Positions 36,915 to 46,086 of a stretch of DNA of 64,000 bases are shown piece after piece (position 1 is the stretch's first letter; every line of letters begins with the position of its first letter). The notes under the pieces were generated by a model, which was given only the letters and a program-made list of their open reading frames with translations, was not told where the DNA came from and ran no database searches. Made by a program: the position numbers and the translations under genes. The stretch comes from JACKBJ01 sp964549495 (GTDB lineage Bacteria; Chloroflexota; Anaerolineae; Epilineales; Epilineaceae), in contig CAZJWJ010000011.1 in assembly GCA_964549495.1 (NCBI GenBank), positions 1 through 64,000 on the forward strand, read 5' to 3'.

Positions 36915-36944
36915 TGATTAATCATATAATCTTGTTAGTGATTA
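36915..36944 (+). promoter_or_regulatory. AT-rich promoter/operator region of the Fic gene
   Basis: The perfect palindrome TGATTAATCA (36915-36924) is followed by a consensus -10 TATAAT (36925-36930) and a second TGATTA (36939-36944). The start codon is at 36972. This AT-rich island stands out in GC-rich DNA and looks like an operator flanking the -10. Confidence 0.5.
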
Positions 36945-36971
36945 TGGACTGAATCGCCAAGGGGTTGCTTC

Positions 36972-38156
36972 GTGTTCCCATACCACGTCGAGACGGAGAC
37001 GCGGCGCTGCATCGATCGGATCGAGGTCCTGCGCGAGGATCTGGATCGGATGGCTCCGCTGCCGCGGATCTGGATGGGGCGGACGCGGCGGGACCTGGAG
37101 GTGGAGGCGGTTGCGGCCTCGACGCGGATCGAGGGCGTGCCGGTGACGGTCGACGAGGCGCGCCGGATCTTGGCGGGGGACCGGCCGGCCACGGTGGACG
37201 AAGCGAACGTGGCTTTGGTCGAAGGATACCGGGATGCGATGCGCTATGTGCTGGCTCGAGCGGATGATCCGCACTTTGGCTGGCACACCGAGTTGCTCCT
37301 GGCCATCCATCATCGGGTCATGGCCGGGGCAGCGAGCGCGGCGGCCGGCCGGTTGCGCGATCGGCAGAACTGGATCTCGAGCAACCGGAGCGGCGAGCAG
37401 GTCTTCTTGCCGCCTGGGCCCGAAGCAGTGCCGGGTCTGGTCGCGGAACTGATGGCGTGGCTCGAGGGTTTCGATGGGCCGGCTGCGGTGGCTGCTGCCT
37501 TGGCGCATGTTCGACTGGCGGCCATCCATCCCTTCGTCGATGGCAATGGGCGGGTGGCACGGATTCTTGCCTCGGTGGTGATGTACCGAGCCGGTTTCCA
37601 GGCGCCGCAGTTCACCAGCCTGGAGGAGTGGTGGGGGCGTCACGTCGCCGAGTACTACGAGGCCTTCGGTTGTCTTGGGACGGAGTGGGACGAGCGGGCG
37701 GATGTCTCGGGCTTCGTGCGGGCGCATGTCTGTGCCCAGGCCACCCAGGTCGACGCGTTGGCTCTGAGACAGGAGACCGAGCGGGCGGTCTGGACCGTGC
37801 TGAGCGACATCGCGGTGCACGATCTCGGTCTCGATCAGCGGGTGACGCACGCGCTCTATGATGCCTTCCACGCGCGGCAGGTCACCAACCGCTACTACCG
37901 GGGCCTGGCGGAGGTCTCGGAGGTCACCGCTTCGCACGACCTGGGCAAGTTGGCCACGTCCGGGATGCTGGAGCGCCGGGGTGCCGGCCGCGCATCGCAT
38001 TACCTGGGGACCGACCGATTGGCGGTGTCGGTAGCCGAGGGGGCCGGGCTCGATGCCGTGATCATCCAGCCGGCGAGCTCGATCGCCGACCATCGTGATG
38101 CCATCTTGCTCGGTTTGGGGGCGCGGCTACACGGCACTCGATCGTCGGGAGGGTAG
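36972..38156 (+). CDS. Fic-domain protein (class II AMPylase-like)
   Basis: The 394-residue protein starts at GTG, preceded by AAGGGG about seven bases upstream. The Fic motif HPFVDGNGRVAR has catalytic His186. An inhibitory helix motif STRIEG (residues 50-55, with Glu54) lies N-terminal to the Fic core, marking a class II, self-inhibited enzyme. The DUF4172-like N-terminus and a C-terminal winged-helix-like region (about 275-360, with RQVTNRYYRGLAEV) complete the usual layout. Fic proteins transfer AMP or other nucleotides to target hydroxyls. The target here is unknown. The gene stands alone next to a repeat element. Confidence 0.9.
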   Translation: MFPYHVETETRRCIDRIEVLREDLDRMAPLPRIWMGRTRRDLEVEAVAASTRIEGVPVTVDEARRILAGDRPATVDEANVALVEGYRDAMRYVLARADDPHFGWHTELLLAIHHRVMAGAASAAAGRLRDRQNWISSNRSGEQVFLPPGPEAVPGLVAELMAWLEGFDGPAAVAAALAHVRLAAIHPFVDGNGRVARILASVVMYRAGFQAPQFTSLEEWWGRHVAEYYEAFGCLGTEWDERADVSGFVRAHVCAQATQVDALALRQETERAVWTVLSDIAVHDLGLDQRVTHALYDAFHARQVTNRYYRGLAEVSEVTASHDLGKLATSGMLERRGAGRASHYLGTDRLAVSVAEGAGLDAVIIQPASSIADHRDAILLGLGARLHGTRSSGG

Positions 38157-38221
38157 CCTTCGCAAGGGGATGATCGAAGGCCTCGTTCGACTGCATCGCG
38201 GTCTGCGTGGATCGGAAGAAG

Positions 38222-38259
38222 CGATGCCCCCGCGATCTCGCAAGATCGCGGGGGCATCG
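38222..38259. terminator. Bidirectional terminator-type hairpin
   Basis: A perfect 17-base-pair stem (38222-38238 with 38243-38259) with a four-base loop CGCA lies between the convergent Fic and alpha-2-macroglobulin genes. It has no T tract. Confidence 0.7.
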
Positions 38260-38285
38260 GAACGTCAGCGGGTTGAGAAGAGCGG

Positions 38286-41200
38286 CTACTGCCGCTGCAT
38301 CAGGCTGGGGAGGTGGATGACGTCGGCCGGGTTCCAGGGGCCGATCTCGACTTCGAGGTCGCGGGTGGAAGAGATGTCGTACTGGCCTCCGTTGATTGCG
38401 GTGACTTCGGGTGCGGAGATCTTCAAGAGACCGCCGCTTGCGGTGTTCGCGCGGAAGGTCAGATAGGCAAAGTCGGTAGCGTCGGGGTTGAGGCCGTCGA
38501 AGTCGAAGCCTTCTGGGAACCACGCGCCGAGGCGGACCTTGCCATCAGACAGCTGCTCGATGGGGCCGAGCGTCAGGCCGTCGATGGTGTCGACGCCGAC
38601 GAGCTCGATGCCGCTCGGCAAGTCGAGCGTGAGCTCCCAAGCGCCGACACCTGGCGTGCTGTCGTGGAATCCGAGTTCGAGACCGACTCGGAACTCTCGG
38701 TGCTCGCGGGCTTCGTCCATGAGCCCGATCATCATCGATGCCTGGCCCACCTCACCCGGCGCGGCCGGCACCTCGTCGCCGCAAGTCAGGCCCGCGTCGG
38801 CGCGGCCGGCGGCGAGGGTGATGTCGCTGACGCTGACGCGGCCATCGCCGTCGAGGTCGCGGCCGGTGCCGGCGCTCCAGGCGTCGGCGGTCAGGTTGGC
38901 GTCGAAGGGGGTCAGGCGGCAGTCGCGGTCGAAGTCGCCCGGTAGGTCGGGGCGGTTGGCCACGCGCTCGGGGTCGACCTCGACCCGGTCGGTGGCGCTG
39001 CGGGCCCAGATGTCGGGGCGGTACATGGCGTAGGCTTCGGCCGGCCGGGCTCCGAAGCTGCCCGGGGTGACGGCGCGGGCGGCGTACTCGAAGGTATGCG
39101 TGCCCGGCGGCAGGTAGCTGCGGAAGAAGGAGACCGCCTCGTCGCGGATCTCCTGTCGCTCGTAGCCCCACCAGCGCCACCAGGGGCGCTCGCCGGGGAT
39201 GCGGGTGGTCTCGGTCTCCAGGTTTTGGTTGAGGCCCTCGAGGCCCGCCGGCAGCATGTCCTCGACGATCAGGTAATGCAGCTCGTCGCGGGTCTCGACG
39301 GTCAGGCGGACGTTGATCAGGTCGCCGGCGTGCCAGCCGTCGGCGTCCGAGCGGCCGCTGATGGGCATGTACTCGCGGCGGAGGGAGAGGCCCATGCCCT
39401 CGGCCTCGCTGGCGGTGAAGCCTTCGTAGAAGAGGGCCAAATCGCCCACGGCGGTGTAGTAGATGGTGCCGGAGCCCTGTTTGCGGATCTCCAGGCTGTG
39501 CGTGCCCGGCGTCAGCTGGCTGCCGGGGATGACGACCGGGTCGATGGGGCTGGTGACGTTGCTGGAGTCCACCTGACCCTGGGCGATGGGCCGGCCGTCG
39601 AGGGCGACGGTCCAGGCGTAGTCGGCCTCCAGGTCGCCCGAGGTCAGCAGGTGGTCGGTGAGGGCCAAGACGGCGAAGGCCGTGGCCTGGGTGGTGCGCC
39701 AGCCCGTGCCCCAGCGATGCTCGAGCAGCCAACGGGCGGCCATGGGGGCCATCTCGTGGCTCGGGTCGAGCTGGGCCAGGGCCTCCAGGGCCATGGCGGT
39801 CGACTTCTCGGCCGATGCCATCGAGTACCAGTAGTACCAGTCCCAGCGATCGCCGGGGCGCTCGGCCGGCCACCAGGCGGAGGTGGCGGTGCGCTCGGCG
39901 CGGGCCAGGAGGGCCGAGAGGGCCAGCTCGGCGCGGCCGTCGCCGGCGCGGTCGAGCGTGACGGCCAGGGTGGCCAGCGCGAAGGCATCCAGCTTGGTCA
40001 TGCCGTCGTAGAGGCGGTCGAGGGTCTCGGTGTCGGGCGTGCTGCCGCCCAGGCTCAGGACGTAGGCGGCGTAGGCTTGCAGGCGCAGGTCGTGGGTTTG
40101 CTGGTCGGGGCCGGGCGGGCGCTCTCCGCCGCCGCCGGAGGTCTGGCCGAGGTTGGCCGCCAGCCAGGTCATGCCGCGGGTGAGCACCTCGGGCGCGACC
40201 TCGTAGCCGGCCTCCTCGACCAAGACCAGGCCGTGCAGCACGTAGCTGGTGGTGTAGAGGTTGCCCTCGGAGTACCACCAGCCCCAGCTGCCGTCGCCGT
40301 TCTGGAAGCCGTAGAGCTTCTGCAAGCCGGCCTCCATGTACTCCGGAAGGTCGTTGGTGATCTCCGGCGCGTTCAGCTCGACATGTTGCGCCAGCCGGCC
40401 GACGACGGCATTCGGCAGGACCTTGCCCATGGTCTGCTCGACGCAGCCGTAGGGGTAGCCGATCAGGCTCTCGACGCCTTCCAGGACGCCGAAGGCCAGG
40501 CTGGGCGCCAGGCGGACGGTGACGGTGGAGGAATCGGGGACCGCCTTGTAGGGGACCTCGAAGACCTCGGCGGCCACGGATTCGGTCGAGCCGGAGAGGA
40601 CGAAGCGGTCGGGCACGCTGAAGGGTTGGACCTCCAGCGGGAGCTCGATGGCGTCGGAGCCGGCCGGCGTGTCCAGCTCGGCCTGGACCAGGTTGGTGCC
40701 CAGGGTCGAGGCGACCACGCTCCAGCGGGCCACCTCGGTCTCGCCCTGAGGTAGGGAGAGCGTTCGCGTGCCGGGATCCAGCTGGATCAGGCCCGGGCTC
40801 TGCAGCGTGCAGGCGCCGTCGATGGCGCCGGGCATGGCGTAGTTGCGCGAGAGGACGTCGAGCGTGAACTCGTCGCCCTGGACCGCAAAGCGCGGCAGGG
40901 CCGGCTGGGCGATGATGGGCTTGGTCACCAGGAGCTCGGCCGAGCCCTGGCCGGCCAGGCTGTCCATCGTGATGGCCCGCGCCAGGGCCTGCCAGGTGGT
41001 CAGGTTGTCGGGCAGGGTGAGCGTGACGGACACCTCACCGTCGGGGCCGGTGCGCAGGCGGGCCTCCCAGTGGGCCGTGTCGCGGAACTCGCGGCGCGGC
41101 TGGGCGCGGCTGGCCTCCTCGTCGTCGTCCGACGCGTCGCGGTTGCCCGGCGAGGGCGGCTCGCCGCCGCCGGCGCCCTCGTCGACCTGGCGGTCGTCGT

Positions 41201-43805
41201 AGGTCTGGCCCGGCACGGCCGAGTCGTAGGTGCGCACGGCGTCTTGCCAGCCGGTCCACAGCGCGTCGAAGATGTCGCCGGAGCGGTCGCTAGCCAGGGC
41301 CAGGACCGCCTTGTCGACCAGGGCGAAGGAGATCTGGGCGTCGACCGGCTGGCCGGCCGCGTCGCGCACGCGCAGGGTGAAGGTGGTCTCCTCGCCCGGC
41401 CCGTGGCTGGGCGCGTCGGGCAGGACCTCGACCGACAGGCGCTTGTCGTCGGCCGGCACGATCAGGTCGACGCTGGCGGTGACGATCTGGCTCTCCTTGC
41501 CGCCCCATTCGTTGTCGTTGGGCTGCCACATGTGCACCTTGACCGTGACCTTGGGCGCGTAGCGCGCCTCGATCGGCAGGGCCAGGGTGGTGGCGCCGGA
41601 GATCTCGACCACCCGCTCCTCGTAGACCTCGTCGCGCTCGATGGTCACCAGCGCGGTGGTCGTGATGGGGCTCTTGATCAGCACCTGGGCCGTGTCGCCG
41701 GCCGCGTAGGACTCGCGATCGGCCGTCAACTCCAGGCCGCCCCACCAGTACCAGGGGCGCTGGCCGTCGTAGAGCCAGGCGTAGGAATGGGCCGTCACGC
41801 GCCGGCCGCCGTCGTCGGCCGCATCGGCGCGGAAGCTGTACCAGCCCTCGCCCAGGTCCTCGTAGCGGACCTCGGCCCTTCCGTCGGCACCGGTGGTCAC
41901 CGTCTGGCGGCCGCTCTCGACCGTGCCGCCTCGGGTGTAGCGCTGGATGACGACGGTCACGTCGCGGCCGGCCACCGGCTGGCCGTCGTGATCGATGGTC
42001 GAGGCGGTCAGGACGACCGACTCGCCCAACTCGGTGCCATAGCGCTGATTGGTCAAGCCGAGGGTGAAGTCGGCCGGGTGCACCGGTACGAAGGCGCTGG
42101 AATAGACCGGACGGCGGCTGGCGTCCAGTACCTCGGCCTCGAGGGTGTAGGTCTCGGTGTAGCTCTCGTTGCCGTCCAGATCGAGCTGGCCGGTGAAGCT
42201 GCCGTCCGGGTCGGTGGTGCCCTCCATTTCGGCCACCGGCTGGGTGCCGTCATCGCCGCGCCACCAGTAGCCGCGGTAGGCGCGCAGGACGACCACCGCG
42301 CCGGCCACCGGCTGGCCGTAGTAGTAGTCGGCCTGGACCGAGATCGTGGCGCGGTCGCCGCGCACGTAGTAGTCGGCGTCGGGCTCGATGTTCACCTCGA
42401 AGTCGGGCTTGACGTACTCCTCGACCTGGAAGCTGCCGGCGAGGGTGGTCTCGCCGATGCTGGTCTCGATGCGCCACCAGCCAAGGGCCACTTCGTCGGC
42501 CAATTGCAGGCTGCCGGCCACGCTGCCGAAGTCGTCGACGGCCGGCGACTCGCGTAGGATGACGTTGTTCTTGGCGTCGCGGATGGTCACGCTGACGGGC
42601 GTCGTCGCATCCAGGACCGACAGGCCCTCGCCGTCGAAGGCGCGGATGCTGGTCTTGTAGTGGACCTCGTGGCCCGGGCGGTAGATCGGTCGGTCGGTAT
42701 GGGTGTGGCCGGTGTAGGCCGGTGCCGGCTGGTCGTACCAGCCGCCCCACCAGCGCCAGTAGCCCTGGTTGGAGGACCAGTTGGCATCCAGGCCCACCAG
42801 GGTGGTCTCACCGGCCACCTCGGCCACCAGGAAGGCGGCCTGCTCGGCCAGCGCGTCCAGGGCGGCCAGACCATCGGCATCGCTGCTGGCCTCGGCAAGT
42901 AGCTGGCCATCGGCGTCGACGGCCATCACGCGGCCGCCGGCGACGGGCGCCGCGTCCAACCAGCGCGTCAGCCAGGCGCCCAGGTCGCTGCGTCCGCGCT
43001 TGGCCACCAGGGCGTGGTCGCTGTAGATGATCATCGCCTGGGCATCGCCCAGGTAGGGATGCGAGGCTTGGATGACATAAAGACCCGGCTCGGCCGCCTC
43101 GGGCAGGCCGATGCCGCTCATGCCCTGGGAGTTGTCGATATGCTGCTGCCAGCTGGCCACCTGCGTCAGGCCGCTGACGTCGATCTCGTTCTGGCCGCCG
43201 ACTTCCAAGGGCGCGTAGCGCTCGGCAAAGCCCGGCAGGTCCAGTCCGTAGAGCGCCAGGTCGAGGGTGACCCGCGGGTAGCCGGGCTGGATGCCGACGC
43301 CGTGCTCACCCGAAGGCGCCAGCAGCTGCACCGGCAGGCCCCAGCCGAAGCTGAGCTCGGTGCGATGCTCGGAGGTGGTGAAACGCCAGCTGAAGGCTTC
43401 CTCGAGCAGGGGCTGGCCACGGGCGTCGAGGGCGCCGGTGCCAAGCTCCAGCTCGTAGCTGCTGCGGGCCTCCAGAGGCTCGCTGGGTCGAAGCTCGAGC
43501 CGTCTTGGATCGTTCCAGACGGCCGTGTGCGCGATCTCCGGATCCAGGCTCAGCGCCTGGATGACGCTGTTCTGGTCGACGTCGACTTCGAAGTTGAGGT
43601 TGATGCTCGAGCCCGGCCAGACCTCGCGCGCATCCGGCTGCGGGTAGACCTTGATGGGGATGCCCTGCTGGGCCAGGACCCCGCCCGCGCTATCGGGCAG
43701 GAAGGAGGGCGCTGCCAGGACGAGCAGCGCGGCCGCCAGCGTCAGCCAGCGGCGGGCAGGGGGCAGCGGCCACGGGCGCATCGACTTGGGGTGAGAGGCA
43801 TGCAT
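38286..43805 (-). CDS. Secreted alpha-2-macroglobulin family protein with dockerin- and cohesin-like C-terminus
   Basis: The 1,839-residue protein starts at an ATG with GAGGAG upstream and has a signal peptide (to about residue 46). The MG domains include HTDRPIYRPGHEVHYK. An acidic, flexible stretch (about 870-900) precedes the ANA-type segment WEARLRTGPDGEVSVTLTLP. The thioester motif YGCVEQT has Cys1121 and Gln1124, followed by the TED helices (to about 1400) and a receptor-binding-like domain. Such proteins trap proteases by covalent thioester capture. Beyond it lies a dockerin-like repeat pair (about 1620-1675, GDFDRDC and RDLDGDGRVSVSDIT), a cohesin-like beta domain (about 1690-1825) and the end VIHLPSLMQRQ. 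No penicillin-binding-protein partner (PbpC) is adjacent. Confidence 0.88.
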   Translation of the reverse strand: MHASHPKSMRPWPLPPARRWLTLAAALLVLAAPSFLPDSAGGVLAQQGIPIKVYPQPDAREVWPGSSINLNFEVDVDQNSVIQALSLDPEIAHTAVWNDPRRLELRPSEPLEARSSYELELGTGALDARGQPLLEEAFSWRFTTSEHRTELSFGWGLPVQLLAPSGEHGVGIQPGYPRVTLDLALYGLDLPGFAERYAPLEVGGQNEIDVSGLTQVASWQQHIDNSQGMSGIGLPEAAEPGLYVIQASHPYLGDAQAMIIYSDHALVAKRGRSDLGAWLTRWLDAAPVAGGRVMAVDADGQLLAEASSDADGLAALDALAEQAAFLVAEVAGETTLVGLDANWSSNQGYWRWWGGWYDQPAPAYTGHTHTDRPIYRPGHEVHYKTSIRAFDGEGLSVLDATTPVSVTIRDAKNNVILRESPAVDDFGSVAGSLQLADEVALGWWRIETSIGETTLAGSFQVEEYVKPDFEVNIEPDADYYVRGDRATISVQADYYYGQPVAGAVVVLRAYRGYWWRGDDGTQPVAEMEGTTDPDGSFTGQLDLDGNESYTETYTLEAEVLDASRRPVYSSAFVPVHPADFTLGLTNQRYGTELGESVVLTASTIDHDGQPVAGRDVTVVIQRYTRGGTVESGRQTVTTGADGRAEVRYEDLGEGWYSFRADAADDGGRRVTAHSYAWLYDGQRPWYWWGGLELTADRESYAAGDTAQVLIKSPITTTALVTIERDEVYEERVVEISGATTLALPIEARYAPKVTVKVHMWQPNDNEWGGKESQIVTASVDLIVPADDKRLSVEVLPDAPSHGPGEETTFTLRVRDAAGQPVDAQISFALVDKAVLALASDRSGDIFDALWTGWQDAVRTYDSAVPGQTYDDRQVDEGAGGGEPPSPGNRDASDDDEEASRAQPRREFRDTAHWEARLRTGPDGEVSVTLTLPDNLTTWQALARAITMDSLAGQGSAELLVTKPIIAQPALPRFAVQGDEFTLDVLSRNYAMPGAIDGACTLQSPGLIQLDPGTRTLSLPQGETEVARWSVVASTLGTNLVQAELDTPAGSDAIELPLEVQPFSVPDRFVLSGSTESVAAEVFEVPYKAVPDSSTVTVRLAPSLAFGVLEGVESLIGYPYGCVEQTMGKVLPNAVVGRLAQHVELNAPEITNDLPEYMEAGLQKLYGFQNGDGSWGWWYSEGNLYTTSYVLHGLVLVEEAGYEVAPEVLTRGMTWLAANLGQTSGGGGERPPGPDQQTHDLRLQAYAAYVLSLGGSTPDTETLDRLYDGMTKLDAFALATLAVTLDRAGDGRAELALSALLARAERTATSAWWPAERPGDRWDWYYWYSMASAEKSTAMALEALAQLDPSHEMAPMAARWLLEHRWGTGWRTTQATAFAVLALTDHLLTSGDLEADYAWTVALDGRPIAQGQVDSSNVTSPIDPVVIPGSQLTPGTHSLEIRKQGSGTIYYTAVGDLALFYEGFTASEAEGMGLSLRREYMPISGRSDADGWHAGDLINVRLTVETRDELHYLIVEDMLPAGLEGLNQNLETETTRIPGERPWWRWWGYERQEIRDEAVSFFRSYLPPGTHTFEYAARAVTPGSFGARPAEAYAMYRPDIWARSATDRVEVDPERVANRPDLPGDFDRDCRLTPFDANLTADAWSAGTGRDLDGDGRVSVSDITLAAGRADAGLTCGDEVPAAPGEVGQASMMIGLMDEAREHREFRVGLELGFHDSTPGVGAWELTLDLPSGIELVGVDTIDGLTLGPIEQLSDGKVRLGAWFPEGFDFDGLNPDATDFAYLTFRANTASGGLLKISAPEVTAINGGQYDISSTRDLEVEIGPWNPADVIHLPSLMQRQ

Positions 43806-44186
43806 GGTTCAAGGCTCCTCGTGAGACGGTAGGGCGGGGCAATTCCAATCCATGCGGTGGATACGCACGGCCGCCCGCCTTCGTGACTCCGGATCCGCGC
43901 GCTTTCGGCGCGGTCTCGCGCATGGAAGTATCGATCTCGGTGGTGACGAGACAGTCGATGCCTGGAAGGTTCCGTACCCTCATTGTAAGGGATCTCGGTC
44001 CGGTGTGGGGTCGACTCGGGTGCCGTGGCGTCGAATGGTTTGGATCGATCTCCCCGGACTCGAAGGCTTGACCTCCCGGCCGAATGCATCTTTCATGCAT
44101 CCCGACGCGTAGAGCCGGCCGAGAATCCGCTCGCTCCGCGGCCAACGTTCGACCGTCACGCAACCGCTTCCAGGAGATGCCAGCCC
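43806..44186. other. Divergent intergenic region
   Basis: The 381 bases between the A2M and AI-2E transporter genes contain a plus-strand promoter (44068-44096, listed separately). On the minus strand there is a possible -10 TACAAT (43982-43987) without a clear -35, which would give A2M a leader of about 170 bases. No coding sequence or RNA gene is supported. Confidence 0.4.
44068..44096 (+). promoter_or_regulatory. Sigma70-type promoter of the AI-2E family gene
   Basis: TTGACC (44068-44073) and TTTCAT (44091-44096) are 17 bases apart, with five and four matches to consensus. The leader to the ATG at 44187 would be about 84 bases. Confidence 0.45.
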
Positions 44187-45362
44187 ATGAGCCAGGACCT
44201 CAGCCCCTTGCGCCGCCGGCGCCTGCAGCTCTTCCTCGTCATCGCGCTGATCGCGCTGATCGTCGTCTGGCAGGCGCGGACGGCCTTGGCGCCCTTCGGC
44301 TTGGGTCTGGTGGTGGCCTACCTGATCGCGCCGCTCGTCGGTCGGCTGGAGCGCATGTTGCCCGACAAGCTGCGCGAGCTACCCTTCTCGCGGCTTCTGG
44401 CCATCCTGGTGGTCTACGGTGCCTTCTTGCTGGTGGTCGGCGGGATGTTGCTGTGGCTGCTGCCAGCCGTGGCCCGCCAGGCCAACGACCTGATCCGCAA
44501 CGCCCCGCGGCTCTACGAGCAGTCCTCCGGCCAGCTGGATGCCTGGCTGGCCGCGCGGGGCCGGCACCTGCCCAGCACGGCCGAGTGGACCGAGCTGCTC
44601 GAGTCCAACGGCGCGGTCTTGCAGGACGTCGTGCCCCGCCTGTTGCGCTTCTTGCAAGACGGCCTGCTCGCCGCCGTCGGCGCGGTGTCCAACACGGTCA
44701 GCCTGCTCCTGGCGGCCATCGTCGTGCCGATCTGGCTGATCTACATCCTCAACGACACCGGCCGGGTACTGCACGGCACCCTGGGCCTGATCCCGCAGAC
44801 CCTGCGCGCCGATTTCGAGGCCCTGCGCATCATCGTCGACCGCGTGCTGGGCGCCTACATCCGCGGCCAGCTGATCATCGCCCTGATCCTGGGCTCGCTC
44901 TTGACCATCGCGCTGATGCTCTTGGGCGTGCAGTACCCGCTGCTGTTGGGCGTCGTCAACGGCATCCTGGGCTTCGTGCCCTTCATCGGCTCGATCATCG
45001 GCGCCATCCCGGTGCTGGCGGTGGCGCTCCTGGGCGGCGTCCCCCTGGCGCTCAAGGCGCTGATCGCGGTCATCATCATCCAGCAGCTGGACGGATCCTT
45101 GATCTCGCCGCGGGTGCAGGGCGACTCGGTCAAGCTGCATCCGGCCTTGATCATGATCGTCCTGGTCATCGGCCAGCAGCTGATGGGCTTCATCGGGCTG
45201 CTCGTCGCCGTGCCGCTGACGGCCATCCTGCGCGACATGCTGCACTATGCCTACCTGCGCGTCGACGAGGACGCGCCGGACCCGGTGGCGGCGCTGAGCG
45301 AGATCGGCTACGGGGACAGCGTCAGCGAGGTCATGCGCTCGGGAGGCCGGATTCCGGCTTGA
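44187..45362 (+). CDS. AI-2E family transporter (PF01594)
   Basis: The 391-residue protein has about seven or eight membrane spans. The first two pairs are at about residues 14-60, an extracytoplasmic helical region covers 95-160, and a C-terminal bundle covers about 165-355. The family signature RGQLIIALILGSL, VNGILGFVPFIGSIIG and the QQLDGSLISPRVQG loop identify PF01594. Members export diverse small molecules or ions; AI-2 itself has been shown for only a few. AGGAG lies about 11 bases before the ATG at 44187. The 3' end overlaps the convergent ubiE gene by 32 bases. Confidence 0.88.
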   Translation: MSQDLSPLRRRRLQLFLVIALIALIVVWQARTALAPFGLGLVVAYLIAPLVGRLERMLPDKLRELPFSRLLAILVVYGAFLLVVGGMLLWLLPAVARQANDLIRNAPRLYEQSSGQLDAWLAARGRHLPSTAEWTELLESNGAVLQDVVPRLLRFLQDGLLAAVGAVSNTVSLLLAAIVVPIWLIYILNDTGRVLHGTLGLIPQTLRADFEALRIIVDRVLGAYIRGQLIIALILGSLLTIALMLLGVQYPLLLGVVNGILGFVPFIGSIIGAIPVLAVALLGGVPLALKALIAVIIIQQLDGSLISPRVQGDSVKLHPALIMIVLVIGQQLMGFIGLLVAVPLTAILRDMLHYAYLRVDEDAPDPVAALSEIGYGDSVSEVMRSGGRIPA

Positions 45363-46086
45363 ATCCGATGTGGATGACCAGCGAACCGAGGGCGAGTCGC
45401 CGAGGGGGCAGCGGTACCAGCCCGGCGTCGCGCATCACCGACGCCAGCTCGCTGGGCCTGAGGAAGCCGGCCACCGAAGCCGGTAGGTAGCTGTAGGCTT
45501 CGGCGTCGCCGGCGATCAACCGGCCGGCCAGCGGGACCACCCGCTGGAAGAAGAAGGCGAAGAGCTGGCGCCAGACCGGCAGGCCGCCGGGCGAGATCTC
45601 CAGGGCCACCACGCGGCAGCCCGGCCGGACCACGCGCGCCATCTCGGCGTAAGCCACGTGCAGATCGGCAAAGTTGCGCAGCACGAAGGCGCTGGTGACC
45701 GCGTCGAAGTGGTCGTCCGGAAAGGGCAGGCGATGCCCGTCGCCGCGGACCCAGGTCAGGCGCTCGTCCAGACCCCGCTGGCGGGCCTTGCCCGGCGCCA
45801 GGGCCAGCATCGGCCCGGTGTAGTCCAGACCCGTCACCCGGCAGTCGGGATGCAGGCGCGCCAGGTCGATGGCCAAGTCGCCCGTTCCGGTGCCCACGTC
45901 TAGCACGCGCGCGCCCTCGGGCAGGGCCGCCGCGCGGACCGTGCGCCGGCGCCAGGGACCGTCCAGGCCGGCCGTCATCAGGCGGTTCATCAGATCGTAG
46001 TGGCCCGCGATGCGGCCGAACATGTCGCGCACCGCCACATGCTTGTCCTCCGCGCCGCCGGGGCTGACCGCTCCGCCGCGGTTCAC
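45331..46086 (-). CDS. menG: Demethylmenaquinone methyltransferase (MenG/UbiE)
   Basis: This 251-residue SAM-dependent methyltransferase has the UbiE signature MFGRIAGHYDLMNRLMTAGLD (conserved core only), motif I VLDVGTGTGDLA, SAFVLRNFAD and the C-terminal SYLPASVAGF. It methylates demethylmenaquinone in the last step of menaquinone synthesis. The GTG start overlaps the stop of the upstream lipoprotein gene (GTGA), so translation is coupled. Its 3' end runs 32 bases into the convergent AI-2E gene. In a phylum that uses menaquinone, MenG is the likelier activity than UbiE. Confidence 0.9.
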   Translation of the reverse strand: MNRGGAVSPGGAEDKHVAVRDMFGRIAGHYDLMNRLMTAGLDGPWRRRTVRAAALPEGARVLDVGTGTGDLAIDLARLHPDCRVTGLDYTGPMLALAPGKARQRGLDERLTWVRGDGHRLPFPDDHFDAVTSAFVLRNFADLHVAYAEMARVVRPGCRVVALEISPGGLPVWRQLFAFFFQRVVPLAGRLIAGDAEAYSYLPASVAGFLRPSELASVMRDAGLVPLPPRRLALGSLVIHIGFKPESGLPSA

